From a virus, in IMG/VR virus record IMGVR_UViG_3300046530_000105, positions 1 to 41,904 of that record: a stretch of 41,904 bases of DNA; one strand, given 5' to 3'. How positions within the stretch are numbered: the first letter of the stretch is position 1; the number at the start of each line of letters is the position of its first letter. The position numbers and the translations under genes were made by a program. Under the pieces are notes generated by a model. It saw only the letters and a program-made list of their open reading frames with translations. It made no database searches and was not told where the DNA came from. Positions 22,507 through 30,871 of this stretch are shown here, piece after piece.

Positions 22507-23708
22507 CCGATCCAATCCAAGAAGTAAAAGCCACGCTCGAAACCCAGCTGAAGGAAGGTTTCACTGGCTTGCAGAAAAAGTACGACGCTGTCGCCGATGA
22601 GCTGCAAAAAGGCAACACCGTCACCGGCGAGATGAAATCGCAGATCGAAAAGCAGAAAGGCGAGATCGAGCGTGTCATCGAGCAGGTCCAGAAGCTGGAA
22701 GAGAAGGGCATCAAGCTTCGCAGCCAGCCGGGCGAAGCCAAAAGCTTCATCGACCTGGTGAAAAATGACGAGGCCTACAAATCGTTGCAGGCGAAGAGCG
22801 TTTCCCTGGCCGATATCGAAGTGACCAAATCCGACATGGCCAGCATGAAGGAAATGAAGGTCACCAGCGCTGGCATCGTTGCCCCGAACTATGACCCGGT
22901 CATTCAGCCAGGCATTCGCCAGGAGCTGCGGATCCGCGACCTGCTCACCACCATTCCGGTGACCGGGCAGAACTACACCTACTTCAAAGAAAACCTACAC
23001 ACTCGCGGCGCGGCGCCGGTGGCTGAGGGAGCTCTGAAGCCCACCAGCAACGTGACATTCACCAACGCAACTGATCGCGTGAAGAAAATCGCGGTATGGA
23101 TGCCGGTGACGGATGAGGCTTTGGATGACGTGCCCCAACTGCTGGCATATCTCCAAGAGTTGCTGCGCTACGACCTCAAGCTCGAGGAAGAGCGGCAGAT
23201 CCTGAAGGGCGATGGCACCGGCGAAAACCTGAACGGACTGATGACCCAAGCCACGGTCTATGACACCACCCTGACCAAAGCGGGTGACACCGCTATCGAC
23301 CTTGTTCGTCGAGCGATCTACCAGGTTCGCAAGCAGTCGATGCTGTCGGCTGACGGCATCGTGATGACTGAGCTCGATTGGATGAACATCGAGCTGGAGA
23401 AGGATGGCGAGAATCGCTACCTCTTCGCGAACCTGCAAGGCCTGGTCACACCAGTCCTCTGGGGGCGCCCGGTCGTCACCTCCGACAGTGTCGATGAGGG
23501 CGATGCCGTCACGGGTGGCGAGTTCCTGGTCGCGAACTTTGCCCGCTCGTCCGTGCTGTTCGATCGCATGTCGTTCCTGTTCAAGATGGGCCTGATCAAT
23601 GATCAGTTCATTAAGAACGAGCGCGCGCTGCTGGTTGAAGAGCGCCTTGGCCTTGGCGTGCGTCGCCGCGAAGGTCTGGTCAAGGGCAACTTCCCGGTCG
23701 CTCCGTAA
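22503..23708 (+). CDS. Major capsid protein (HK97 fold)
   Basis: 401 residues. The first ~105 form a coiled-coil delta domain (LQKGNTVTGEMKSQIEKQKGEIERVIEQVQKLEEKG, roughly 35-70) that acts as scaffold and should be removed by the protease. The remaining ~295 residues are the HK97 shell fold, with the TRGAAPVAEG E-loop region and WMPVTDEALDDVPQL. No chain-mail cross-linking was assessed. It follows the protease without a gap. Confidence 0.95.
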   Translation: MTDPIQEVKATLETQLKEGFTGLQKKYDAVADELQKGNTVTGEMKSQIEKQKGEIERVIEQVQKLEEKGIKLRSQPGEAKSFIDLVKNDEAYKSLQAKSVSLADIEVTKSDMASMKEMKVTSAGIVAPNYDPVIQPGIRQELRIRDLLTTIPVTGQNYTYFKENLHTRGAAPVAEGALKPTSNVTFTNATDRVKKIAVWMPVTDEALDDVPQLLAYLQELLRYDLKLEEERQILKGDGTGENLNGLMTQATVYDTTLTKAGDTAIDLVRRAIYQVRKQSMLSADGIVMTELDWMNIELEKDGENRYLFANLQGLVTPVLWGRPVVTSDSVDEGDAVTGGEFLVANFARSSVLFDRMSFLFKMGLINDQFIKNERALLVEERLGLGVRRREGLVKGNFPVAP

Positions 23709-23722
23709 CCACCCCACCCCTA

Positions 23723-23745
23723 GAGGCCGGCACATCGCCGGCCTC
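23723..23745 (+). repeat. Hairpin after the capsid gene
   Basis: GAGGCCGGC and GCCGGCCTC form a perfect 9-bp stem with loop ACATC, followed by GTTGTT and the ribosome site CAGGAGG of the next gene. The T-run is short, so termination would be partial. It may stabilise the abundant capsid mRNA or lower expression downstream. Confidence 0.65.
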
Positions 23746-23763
23746 GTTGTTCCAGGAGGCAAT

Positions 23764-23982
23764 ATGAAGATCAAAGCTCTGTGGGGTTTCGTTGGCAATG
23801 CCGAGTTACTGGGCGCCGAGTCATCCCATGTGAAACGCGGCCAGGAGTTCGAGAAGGCCGACGATGAATATGCTCATACGCTGCTCGGTAAAGGCCTGGT
23901 GGTGGAAATCGGCGCGGATGGCAAGCCGAAGGTGGTGAAGCCCAAGGAAGCCAAGCCAGCGGCGGCAAAAGAGGCCAAATAG
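23764..23982 (+). CDS. Small structural-region protein
   Basis: 72 residues with AGGAGG 4-5 nt before the ATG. The N-terminal 50 residues (MKIKALWGFVGNAELLGAE, then RGQEFEKADDEYAHTLLGKGLVVEI) form a small strand-helix unit. The tail is Lys/Ala/Pro-rich (KVVKPKEAKPAAAKEAK). The gene at 24624 encodes a protein of the same design. Such small proteins are common between capsid and connector genes; their role is not known to me. Confidence 0.7.
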   Translation: MKIKALWGFVGNAELLGAESSHVKRGQEFEKADDEYAHTLLGKGLVVEIGADGKPKVVKPKEAKPAAAKEAK

Positions 23983-24282
23983 ATGATCGACCTGGCACGC
24001 GTGAAGCTTCACCTGCGGGTGGACGGCGACGAGGAGGACGCGCTCATTGCCGGTTACTTCGAGGCTGCCAAGTCCCACGTGGCAATGCACTGTGACCGGG
24101 AGCTGGTGGAAACAACGCCGATCGGCCCCGAACAGATGGGGTTCACTCCTGACATTGAGCAGGCAGTGCTGCTGCTGGTTGGGCACTGGTACGCCAACCG
24201 CGAGGCCGTAGTCACTGGCACCATCTCAACAGCCATTCCACTGGCTGTTGACCGACTTCTCTGGCCCAGGAAGCGCTTCTGA
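23983..24282 (+). CDS. Head-tail connector (gp6-like)
   Basis: 99 residues, starting right after the preceding stop. VKLHLRVDGDEEDALIAGYFEAAKSHV and IEQAVLLLVGHWYANREAV are characteristic of the HK97 gp6-like adaptor, an all-helical ring that docks under the portal. The last base overlaps the next start. Confidence 0.9.
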   Translation: MIDLARVKLHLRVDGDEEDALIAGYFEAAKSHVAMHCDRELVETTPIGPEQMGFTPDIEQAVLLLVGHWYANREAVVTGTISTAIPLAVDRLLWPRKRF

Positions 24283-24614
24283 TGAGAGCAGGCCCAATGG
24301 ATCACCGGTGTGCAATGCAAAAACCGGTGAGAGTGAAAAATCCCACCGGCGGCTTCAGCGTTACCTGGGTTGAGATCGGCAGGCTGTGGGCGGAGATAAC
24401 GCTGCCCACAGGGCGAACGGCTCCGGTCGCTGAACAGTTGACCGCTGTTGTCACGGCTGAGATCCGAATCCGCCCCCGAGCGGACGCCGTAGCAGGCAAC
24501 CGGTTGGTGGAGACCTTCAAAGGCATTTCCACCACCTACCTGATCGAGGCTGCCTTGCTCAACAACGAGCGCGACATGCTTCGACTGTTGTGTTCGAACG
24601 TTCCCAATCCGTAG
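24282..24614 (+). CDS. Head closure / head-tail adaptor
   Basis: 110 residues. The pattern MDHRCAMQKPVRVKNPTGGFSVTWVEIGRLWAEI, then strand-rich IRIRPRADAVAGNRLVETFKGISTTYLIEA, matches SPP1 gp16-like head closure proteins, beta-barrels that stop DNA leaking and form the tail docking site. Its position after the gp6-like connector agrees. Confidence 0.88.
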   Translation: MRAGPMDHRCAMQKPVRVKNPTGGFSVTWVEIGRLWAEITLPTGRTAPVAEQLTAVVTAEIRIRPRADAVAGNRLVETFKGISTTYLIEAALLNNERDMLRLLCSNVPNP

Positions 24615-24623
24615 AGGTGATTT

Positions 24624-24794
24624 ATGAAAGTGATTGCCCTGGGCAATTTGTCTGGTGCCGTTGGCGATCGAGCCAAAGGCGAAGAGTTCAGCGTTGACGT
24701 AAAAACCGGTAACGACCTGATCGCGCGCGGGCTTGCCCGTCAGGTCGAGACATCGCTGCCAGTCGCCGAAAAACCGGCCAAGGCCAAGGAGTAA
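24624..24794 (+). CDS. 56-residue protein, apparent paralogue of the gene at 23764
   Basis: ATG at 24624 has GAGGTG 4-5 nt upstream. The protein begins MKVIALGNLSGAVGDRAKG and contains EEFSVDVKTGNDLIARGLARQVE before a Lys/Ala-rich end. Start, the G-x-F segment, the L-x-x-x-GL-x-x-x-VE segment and the KAKE tail correspond to the 72-residue protein. The two probably arose by duplication or share a fold. It fills the space between the adaptor and the gp10-like gene. Confidence 0.75.
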   Translation: MKVIALGNLSGAVGDRAKGEEFSVDVKTGNDLIARGLARQVETSLPVAEKPAKAKE

Positions 24795-24797
24795 GCC

Positions 24798-25376
24798 ATG
24801 GCTGCCCGCCGGTCGCGCATGTCTGGCGACTTCAAGTTGCGCAGGACGTTGCGCAACATCCACGCCACGATGGATAACGAACTGGTCGGGGTAATGCGCG
24901 AAGGTGCCGACCGAATTCTAGCGACGATGAGGCAACTCATCCCGAAGGACACGGGCGCCGCAGCTTCTGCGTTGAGGGTGTTCGTTTCCAAGAGCGGCTT
25001 GAACGCCGAGATTGGAATCCGGGGTAAGCGCGACACTCAGCGGTTCTTCTACCTCCGCTTCCTGGAGTACGGGACGAAGGGATACAGCGGCACGCTCTAC
25101 CGGCGCGCAGACCGAAACGCGGTGGGCGGTGAACACACCGTCAATCGTGACAAGTCCAAGCTGTCCGGCCGCCGTAACGCGCTGCGCGCCAGAGACACGA
25201 AAAACAAGTCCGACGGGGCCACGTTCTACGGGAAGTACCCGGATATTCCAGCCCGCCCGGCTCATCCCTGGTTGCGCCCGGCCAAAGATGTCAATCGTGA
25301 GTTCGTGCTGGCCAACATCCGCGCCGCGGTGGCCCGGACGCTGCGTAAAGCCAGCATGGGGGCAAGCGATGAGTGA
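24798..25376 (+). CDS. HK97 gp10-like tail-completion protein
   Basis: 192 residues. GVMREGADRILATMRQLIPKDTGAAASALRV near the start and LRFLEYGTKG near 87-96 are the hallmarks of the HK97 gp10 group (a helix, then a DTG loop, then LEYGT). The C-terminal PARPAHPWLRPAKD is equally typical. It acts at the junction of tail and head. The protein is a little longer than usual, with a basic middle insert. It overlaps the next gene by 8 bp. Confidence 0.9.
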   Translation: MAARRSRMSGDFKLRRTLRNIHATMDNELVGVMREGADRILATMRQLIPKDTGAAASALRVFVSKSGLNAEIGIRGKRDTQRFFYLRFLEYGTKGYSGTLYRRADRNAVGGEHTVNRDKSKLSGRRNALRARDTKNKSDGATFYGKYPDIPARPAHPWLRPAKDVNREFVLANIRAAVARTLRKASMGASDE

Positions 25377-25755
25377 TCCGTCTGTTGCGCTTCAGGAAGC
25401 GCTTTTCGCGAGGCTCGAAGCCGAGGTTTCGTGTCCAGTCTATGACGGTGCGCCCATGGACACGGAAATGCCATATGTCTCGATCGATCGAGAAATTTCA
25501 ACCAACACTTCCCCGATTGCTGGCCGCAAGCGCGAGCAGCGGCTGATTTATCTGTCGGTCTGGTCCGATGCTCATGGCCAGGCAGAGGTGAAGCGGATCC
25601 TCGGCGAGGTCATCGTAGCCCTGGACGAGCGCCCCCTGCCTCTGGCTATCGGCCGGGCGGTGTCGGTCCGGGTCGAGCAAGCGGAAGCACAGCGCGATGC
25701 CGACGGAGTCACGTATCAAGGGTCGATCACCGTCCGCGTCATAACCACACACTAA
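25369..25755 (+). CDS. Tail terminator (DUF3168, gp17-like)
   Basis: 128 residues from the ATG at 25369. VALQEALFARLEAEVSCPVYDGAPMDTEMPYVSID, then YLSVWSDAHGQAEVKRILGEVIVAL, define the DUF3168 tail-completion family, which caps the tail tube and joins it to the head. The order gp10-like, DUF3168, tube protein is the usual one. Confidence 0.9.
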   Translation: MSDPSVALQEALFARLEAEVSCPVYDGAPMDTEMPYVSIDREISTNTSPIAGRKREQRLIYLSVWSDAHGQAEVKRILGEVIVALDERPLPLAIGRAVSVRVEQAEAQRDADGVTYQGSITVRVITTH

Positions 25756-25809
25756 CCCCAACCCCGGCCGCCCCGCGGCTTTATCCAATGTGCCTTTGGA
25801 GGAACCCCC

Positions 25810-26310
25810 ATGGCCGAAGACAACCTCAACACAGCCGCCGGCTGCCGATTCTCGCTGGGCACCAAGTCCGGCGCAGACACGGAAACCGAGTACAAGGCTG
25901 ACACCTATGTCGAAGTGGGCGAGATCGAAGACCTCGGCGAGTTCGGTGACACCTTCAGTTCGGTGACCTTCACCTCCTTGGCCGATGGCCGGGTGCGTAA
26001 GTACAAGGGCACCGCGGACGCCGGCGACATGACCCTGACTGTCGGCCTGGACAACGGCGACGCGGGCCAGGCCTCGCTCAAGGTCGCGCACAAAGACCGT
26101 AGCAAAGGTGACTACAACATCAAGATCACGCTGAACGATGGTGATCCTGATGCAACGCCTGCCATTTTGCCGACCACCTTCTACATGCGCGGCAAGGTCA
26201 TGAACAACACCGTGGCCGCCGGCGCCGCTGACAACGTGGTTCGCCGCAACGTCACGATCGGCATCAACTCCGACATCCTGGAAATCCTCCCGGCCGCCGT
26301 AGCGCCGTAA
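25810..26310 (+). CDS. Major tail tube protein
   Basis: 166 residues with GGAGG 7 nt before the ATG. It is strand-rich (YVEVGEIEDLGEFGDTFSSVTFTSL, then KYKGTADAGDMTLTVGLDNG), the composition of siphovirus tube proteins that stack as hexamers. Its place between the terminator and the chaperones supports this. It has its own leader with a weak hairpin, suiting a highly expressed protein. A UUCG-looped hairpin follows at 26316-26329. Confidence 0.88.
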   Translation: MAEDNLNTAAGCRFSLGTKSGADTETEYKADTYVEVGEIEDLGEFGDTFSSVTFTSLADGRVRKYKGTADAGDMTLTVGLDNGDAGQASLKVAHKDRSKGDYNIKITLNDGDPDATPAILPTTFYMRGKVMNNTVAAGAADNVVRRNVTIGINSDILEILPAAVAP

Positions 26311-26349
26311 CCTGAGGGGCTTCGGCCCCGATTAACAAGGATCTGATGA

Positions 26350-26679
26350 ATGAGCAAGACACTGTTCGGTACCGTCGAAGTCGTTCTGATGGACGAAACC
26401 TATACTCTCCAGCCGACACTCGCCGCGGTGCGCGCGATCGAGGCGCATTTTGGCGGACTGCGCGGGGCTTCCCAGGCCATCAACGCCCTCAGCGTCGACG
26501 GCTGCGCGGTGATCATCGCCGCGGGCGCAGGCCTGAAAGGGAAGACTGCCGAGGCTGTGGCTGAGCAGGTCTGGCAGCAGGGCGTGCTGGAAGTATCTGT
26601 TGCCCTGAACGCTTACTTGGTGGCGCTGTACAACCCGCGAGGCCCAGATTCGGGAAAGGCGAAGCCGGCGGCGGCGTAA
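26350..26679 (+). CDS. Tail assembly chaperone (G-like; Phage_TAC_11 type)
   Basis: 109 residues. MSKTLFGTVEVVLMDETYTLQPTLAAVRAIEAHFGGL is typical of the GTA-gp10/Phage_TAC_11 chaperones that coat the tape measure protein during tail assembly. At codons 102-103, G GGA AAG (26652-26658) is the same slippery heptamer as in lambda G/GT. Most ribosomes would end at the TAA at 26677; a fraction would shift by -1 and make a 192-residue fusion. Confidence 0.9.
   Translation: MSKTLFGTVEVVLMDETYTLQPTLAAVRAIEAHFGGLRGASQAINALSVDGCAVIIAAGAGLKGKTAEAVAEQVWQQGVLEVSVALNAYLVALYNPRGPDSGKAKPAAA
26652..26658 (+). other. Programmed -1 frameshift site GGGAAAG
   Basis: The heptamer G-GGA-AAG lies in the zero frame of the chaperone gene, 18 bases before its stop. 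The -1 frame is open from here to 26927 and encodes a plausible protein. Lambda uses an identical heptamer for its gpG/gpGT pair, and the ratio of both products matters for tail assembly. Confidence 0.85.
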
Positions 26680-26927
26680 GTGCTGTCGAGGACGGCAGCT
26701 ACGTCGACCGGCTCTTTGCGGTAGCCACTGGCTGGCTGGGTTGGTCGCCCGACCTGGCCTGGGCTACACCGATGCCCGAGTTATTTCTGGCCATGGACGC
26801 CAGGCTCGAATGGACTCAGATGACCAATCCCTTCGGCGGAAAAGCTGGCCCGGGCAAGGAAAAGCCGAAGCCATCCACTGTTGCTGCGAAGCTTCGCCAG
26901 GCGCTTACAGGGCGGAAGGCTGCGTGA
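26658..26927 (+). CDS. Chaperone extension (T-like), read only by -1 frameshift
   Basis: This is the -1 frame after the slippery site, 89 codons and a stop. The product continues GEAGGGVSAVEDGSYVDRLF, then VATGWLGWSPDLAWATPMPELFLAMDAR and a basic Lys/Pro-rich end. WLGWSP...WATPMPELFLAMDAR strongly resembles the second parts of siphovirus chaperones. The frame has no well-placed start of its own (first ATG is halfway in, without a ribosome site), so expression by fusion is expected. The T part should bind the tape measure. Confidence 0.82.
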   Translation, partial: GEAGGGVSAVEDGSYVDRLFAVATGWLGWSPDLAWATPMPELFLAMDARLEWTQMTNPFGGKAGPGKEKPKPSTVAAKLRQALTGRKAA

Positions 26928-26988
26928 TCGTTGGTTCGTTGGTAGCTACCTTGCTACCCTCTCTGACTTAAGTCATGGGAGGGCAACA

Positions 26989-27399
26989 ATGAGAAAATTA
27001 CTTGTAACGGCCGTAACGATATTGATGCTGGCCAGTCAAGCTCAAGCTGCAGAGGACAAAGCTGGGCCACTTGAGTCTGAAATGGGCGGACAGGTTTATC
27101 TATGCGGGCTCAATGCTCAGTTGGCCGATGGCGCTACGGGGACAACCAAAAAGGCTTATCTCGAGAAATCGCGTAAGTGCGCCACCGATAGTCGCGAAAA
27201 AATCAAAGCCATGGTCAAGGCCGAGTATTTGAAGTATCCCGAAGGGGACGCCGTAAGGGCCAGGATTAAAGCGCTTTACTCTGCTTACCTAACGTACATG
27301 GATGCCGCGTTGTGGGGTAAAGACTTGATCGACAGCAAGGAAGCCTTGGCTTTCAAGGATAGAGTTAGCGAGTATCGCGCAGAAATAGAACTCCGATAA
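26989..27399 (+). CDS. Exported moron between chaperones and tape measure
   Basis: 136 residues with GGGAGG 6-7 nt before the ATG. A signal peptide MRKLLVTAVTILMLASQAQA with an AQA cleavage site is followed by a soluble helical domain with two cysteines (YLCGLNAQ and SRKCATDS) that could form a disulphide. It interrupts the chaperone-tape measure pair and is followed by its own terminator, the layout of a moron expressed in the lysogen. Exported morons at this place in HK97-like phages include superinfection-exclusion proteins. I see no clear promoter in 26928-26988, only the inverted repeat GGTAGC-N6-GCTACC. Confidence 0.75.
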   Translation: MRKLLVTAVTILMLASQAQAAEDKAGPLESEMGGQVYLCGLNAQLADGATGTTKKAYLEKSRKCATDSREKIKAMVKAEYLKYPEGDAVRARIKALYSAYLTYMDAALWGKDLIDSKEALAFKDRVSEYRAEIELR

Positions 27400-27418
27400 G
27401 CGCGAAAAAATTCACGAG

Positions 27419-27446
27419 CCCGCCATGAAGCATGAGCGGGTTTTTT
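27419..27446 (+). terminator. Terminator after the exported moron
   Basis: CCCGC and GCGGG pair around a 12-base loop that contains two CATG copies, followed by TTTTTT. The ribosome site of the tape measure gene (GGAGAAAAGC) follows within 15 bp. The same layout recurs before the endolysin gene. Confidence 0.78.
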
Positions 27447-27463
27447 ATTGACTGGAGAAAAGC

Positions 27464-30400
27464 ATGGCCGATACCGACGTTCAGGGGATGCTGGTTCGCA
27501 TTGAGGCGACCACTGCGCAACTGCGGCAGGAAATGGCCCGCGCAGACTCCAGCGTTGCCCAGGCGTCAGGGAAAATCGACAAGAGCCTCGGGCGTGTCGA
27601 TGAGGCGTTTGATCGGGCAGGTGACCGTGCCGGTGACGCTGCCGGCCTCATCAAAAGCGCTCTAGCTGGAGCCATAGGCGCCGCATCTATCGGGAAAATC
27701 ATCGAGACCGCCGACACCTATGGACAGATGTCAGAACGGATTGGGATGGCAACCAAGAGCGTGGCCGAGTACGACCTGGTCCAGCAGCGGCTACTGGAAA
27801 CGGCCCAGCGGACTTATCGGCCGCTGAATGAGGCTCAAGAACTGTACATCCGTACTTCTGCAAGTTTGAAGTCAATGGGGTACAACACCGGCCAAGCGCT
27901 GGATGTTATGGACAGCTTCAGCTTTTTGCTGGTGACAAACGCGGCGTCAGCAGAAAAGGCCAAGTCGGCAATTGATGCGTATTCGAAGTCGCTACAAATT
28001 GGAAAGGTCGAAGCCGGTGAATGGCAATCGATCCTTGCTGCAATGCCTAGCGTCGTGGACACCATCGCCAAGGCTACAGGCAAGACCGCAGAGGAGATTC
28101 GAAGTCTTGGCGCGCAAGGAAAGCTGAGCCTGGAAGTTCTGACCGATGGCTTGCAGAAGACAGCCGCGGCAAACGGTTTGCTGGCCGACGGCATGACCAC
28201 GGCCGTGCGGGACGCGATACAAGGTTTGTCGAACTCATTCTCCGTTTACATTGGCCGTCTGAATGAAACCACCGACTTTACCGGGACATTGGTAACGGGG
28301 ATCAAGTCGCTCAGCGACAATTTCGGCACGCTCGTCGAAATTGTTGGCGTGGCAGTGGTTGGTGCCTTGGCCGCTTACGCCCGGGGTCTGGTCGCCTCGA
28401 CTGCCGCGTCAGTTCTGGCCACCAAGGCTGCTATTGAGGACGCTCTGGCCCGCCGCGCCCAGGCAGCTTCCGTTCTGCTAGCCGCCCAGGCTGATCAGAG
28501 GAAGGCTCAGACCGCTGTATTCTTGGCAGAGAAGGAGGCACAAGCAGCGCGCGGCACAGCTGTTCAAACTCAGATGTCGCTCCAGCTTGCTGAGGCACGG
28601 ATGGTGGAGGCTCGCGCCACGAATGCCGTGTCTGCGGCTCAGGCCGCTATTGTGAGTCCGGCCAGGACAATCCTAGGGATTCTGGGTGGGCCGACCGGCA
28701 TCGCAATGCTGGCGGTTGGCGCCGCTACAGCTTTTTTGACACTTCGGGATAACACCGGCTTCCTTGAAAAGAAGCTGGGCGATTTGAACGATCCTCTGGA
28801 AAAACTGATTGAGCGCTTCAGCAAGCTGAATCGCGCCGCGCAATCTGTAACCCTTCGTGAGTTGAGAGGGGAAATAGAGGACGCCGAGAAGGAGCTTTCA
28901 ACTGCCGCTGGGTCGATAGCTTTCGAGTTCCAGGCCGCCCTTACCAACGCCGGCCTGGCGGGATCATCTGGTTTCATGGCCGGCCTGGCACCGCTACCAG
29001 CTGAATTTCAGGCCGCGGTGGATTTGGTTTCAAAAGCATCTGCCGACCAGTCGAAAGGAATGGTCGTTGACTGGAAAGATGTTGTAGATCAAATCAGGAA
29101 GGTCCCTGGTATCACATCGGAGGTAGCTGACTCCTTAGAGAAAAGCGGCGCTTCAGCCTCTGATAATGCAACGATCCTAGCGAAGCTGAGAGATACCCTC
29201 TCCGAGTTGACAGGCGAGACAGATGCCAACACCGCCGCAAGGGGTAGGAACAACGCTGCAATTGCTGCCGCTACAGAGGTCGGTCAAAAGTATCTTGACC
29301 AACTCCTGAAGGATCTTGGTAGCGCCAAAGACAAAACCGCGCTGGAGGCGGCGAATCGATTTATTGCTGAGAACACCAAGCTCACGGAAGGGATGATCGT
29401 TGCGATCCGGTCGGCCGCTGCTGCCAAGGACTCCCAAAAAGAAGTCGATGATGCCGCAGCCAAGGCGGCAAAAAAGAACACCAGCGAAGCGGAGTCGGCG
29501 GCCAAGCAGCAGCTCAAAGCGTTTGAGTCGGCGGAGGAGAGCTACAGGCGACAGATCGAACTGATCAACACCACCGGCGACAAGCAGAAGGACGCGACCG
29601 AGGTTCAAAAGCTGTCGTTCGAGCTGCAGGAAGGAAAGCTCGGGAAGTTGTCCGAAGCCCAAAAGAAACGGCTGGCGGCCATGGCCGCCGAGCTGGACGC
29701 GCTGAACAAGATCAAAAAGGCCAACGAAGACGACCTGAAGCTGGCGGCATTCAAGGAGGCCCAGGCCACTAGCACTCGGACCACTCGGGACGGATTCGAC
29801 CAGGAGCTGGCCGGCATCGGCATGGGCGATAAGGCCCGAGACCGCATGCGGGCGGACCTGGCCCTGCGCCAGAAGTATGCCGCTGACCTGGCGAGCCTGA
29901 ACGAGCAGCGCAACACTGGGCAGATCGAGCCTGAGCTGTACGCCAAAGAGACGACCGTCCTACAGGACGAATTGGCGAAACGCCTTTACGCCCAGCAGGA
30001 TTACTACACCCGGCTCGACGAGTACGAGTCGAACTGGATGAATGGTGTCAACGAAGCCTGGGCCAACTTCGCCGACGCGGCCCAAAACTATTCGCAGATG
30101 GCTGCGGACATGACGTCGACGGCGCTGGGAAGCGCTAGCAGCAGTGTTGGTGGGTTCTTTTCCGACATCGTCACCGGCGCCGAGGATGCGGATGATGCCC
30201 TGGGCAACATGGTATCCGGCTTCGCGAAGTCCATGGTCAATGCGCTGTCCGATATGGCGGCGCAGTGGCTGGTTTATCAAGCCGTGCAGATGCTGGTGGG
30301 CAAGACCACCCAGACCACGGCCGGTCTTGGGATGATTGCGAACGCCCAGGCCACGTCGGCCCAGGCCGCTCTTGCGGCTTACGCCTCGACTGCTGCCATC

Positions 30401-30868
30401 CCCATCGTCGGGCCAGCGCTGGCGCCAGGTGCTGCATTGACAGCCGCCTCAGCCACGGCACCGATGGTCGCCACGGTGGCCAGTGCTGCAATGGCGGGCG
30501 TCGGCTTCATGGATGGCGGGTATACCGGTCACGGGCGCCGCGACGAGATCGCCGGCCCGGTTCACCGTGGTGAGTACGTTTTCGATGCGGAGGCCACGGC
30601 CAGGATCGGCGTCGGCACGCTTGAAGCGTTGAGCAACGGCAAGGCGGCCATGGTCGGCCAGTCCAGTTCGGGCAGCGCAAGCAGCGCACCGGCCGCCGGC
30701 CCGGCGCCGATCATCTTCAACGCACCGGTTACCGTTCAGGCTCAGCCAGGCATGAGCAATCAGGAGGCGCAGTCACAGGGAGACTCAATTGGCGCTGCGC
30801 TTGAGGCTCGAATGGGCCAATTTCTTGATCGCGAGATGCGCCAGGGTGGGCGACTTTGGAAAAGGTGA
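27464..30868 (+). CDS. Tape measure protein
   Basis: 1134 residues, the largest protein of the prophage. It starts with a short strand segment (VQGMLVRIEATTAQLRQEM), then SLGRVDEAFDRAGDRAGDAAGLIKSA and the tape-measure domain (MSERIGMATKSVAEYDLVQQ, LGAQGKLSLEVLTDGLQKTA). Hydrophobic helices lie near 295-320 and 400-425, long charged coiled coils near 640-860, and a hydrophobic Ala/Gly-rich part near 960-1040 (IPIVGPALAPGAALTAASATAPM). It sets the tail length and may pass through the inner membrane during DNA entry. The size predicts a tail of roughly 150-170 nm at the usual 1.5 A per residue. Confidence 0.95.
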   Translation: MADTDVQGMLVRIEATTAQLRQEMARADSSVAQASGKIDKSLGRVDEAFDRAGDRAGDAAGLIKSALAGAIGAASIGKIIETADTYGQMSERIGMATKSVAEYDLVQQRLLETAQRTYRPLNEAQELYIRTSASLKSMGYNTGQALDVMDSFSFLLVTNAASAEKAKSAIDAYSKSLQIGKVEAGEWQSILAAMPSVVDTIAKATGKTAEEIRSLGAQGKLSLEVLTDGLQKTAAANGLLADGMTTAVRDAIQGLSNSFSVYIGRLNETTDFTGTLVTGIKSLSDNFGTLVEIVGVAVVGALAAYARGLVASTAASVLATKAAIEDALARRAQAASVLLAAQADQRKAQTAVFLAEKEAQAARGTAVQTQMSLQLAEARMVEARATNAVSAAQAAIVSPARTILGILGGPTGIAMLAVGAATAFLTLRDNTGFLEKKLGDLNDPLEKLIERFSKLNRAAQSVTLRELRGEIEDAEKELSTAAGSIAFEFQAALTNAGLAGSSGFMAGLAPLPAEFQAAVDLVSKASADQSKGMVVDWKDVVDQIRKVPGITSEVADSLEKSGASASDNATILAKLRDTLSELTGETDANTAARGRNNAAIAAATEVGQKYLDQLLKDLGSAKDKTALEAANRFIAENTKLTEGMIVAIRSAAAAKDSQKEVDDAAAKAAKKNTSEAESAAKQQLKAFESAEESYRRQIELINTTGDKQKDATEVQKLSFELQEGKLGKLSEAQKKRLAAMAAELDALNKIKKANEDDLKLAAFKEAQATSTRTTRDGFDQELAGIGMGDKARDRMRADLALRQKYAADLASLNEQRNTGQIEPELYAKETTVLQDELAKRLYAQQDYYTRLDEYESNWMNGVNEAWANFADAAQNYSQMAADMTSTALGSASSSVGGFFSDIVTGAEDADDALGNMVSGFAKSMVNALSDMAAQWLVYQAVQMLVGKTTQTTAGLGMIANAQATSAQAALAAYASTAAIPIVGPALAPGAALTAASATAPMVATVASAAMAGVGFMDGGYTGHGRRDEIAGPVHRGEYVFDAEATARIGVGTLEALSNGKAAMVGQSSSGSASSAPAAGPAPIIFNAPVTVQAQPGMSNQEAQSQGDSIGAALEARMGQFLDREMRQGGRLWKR

Positions 30869-30871
30869 CCA

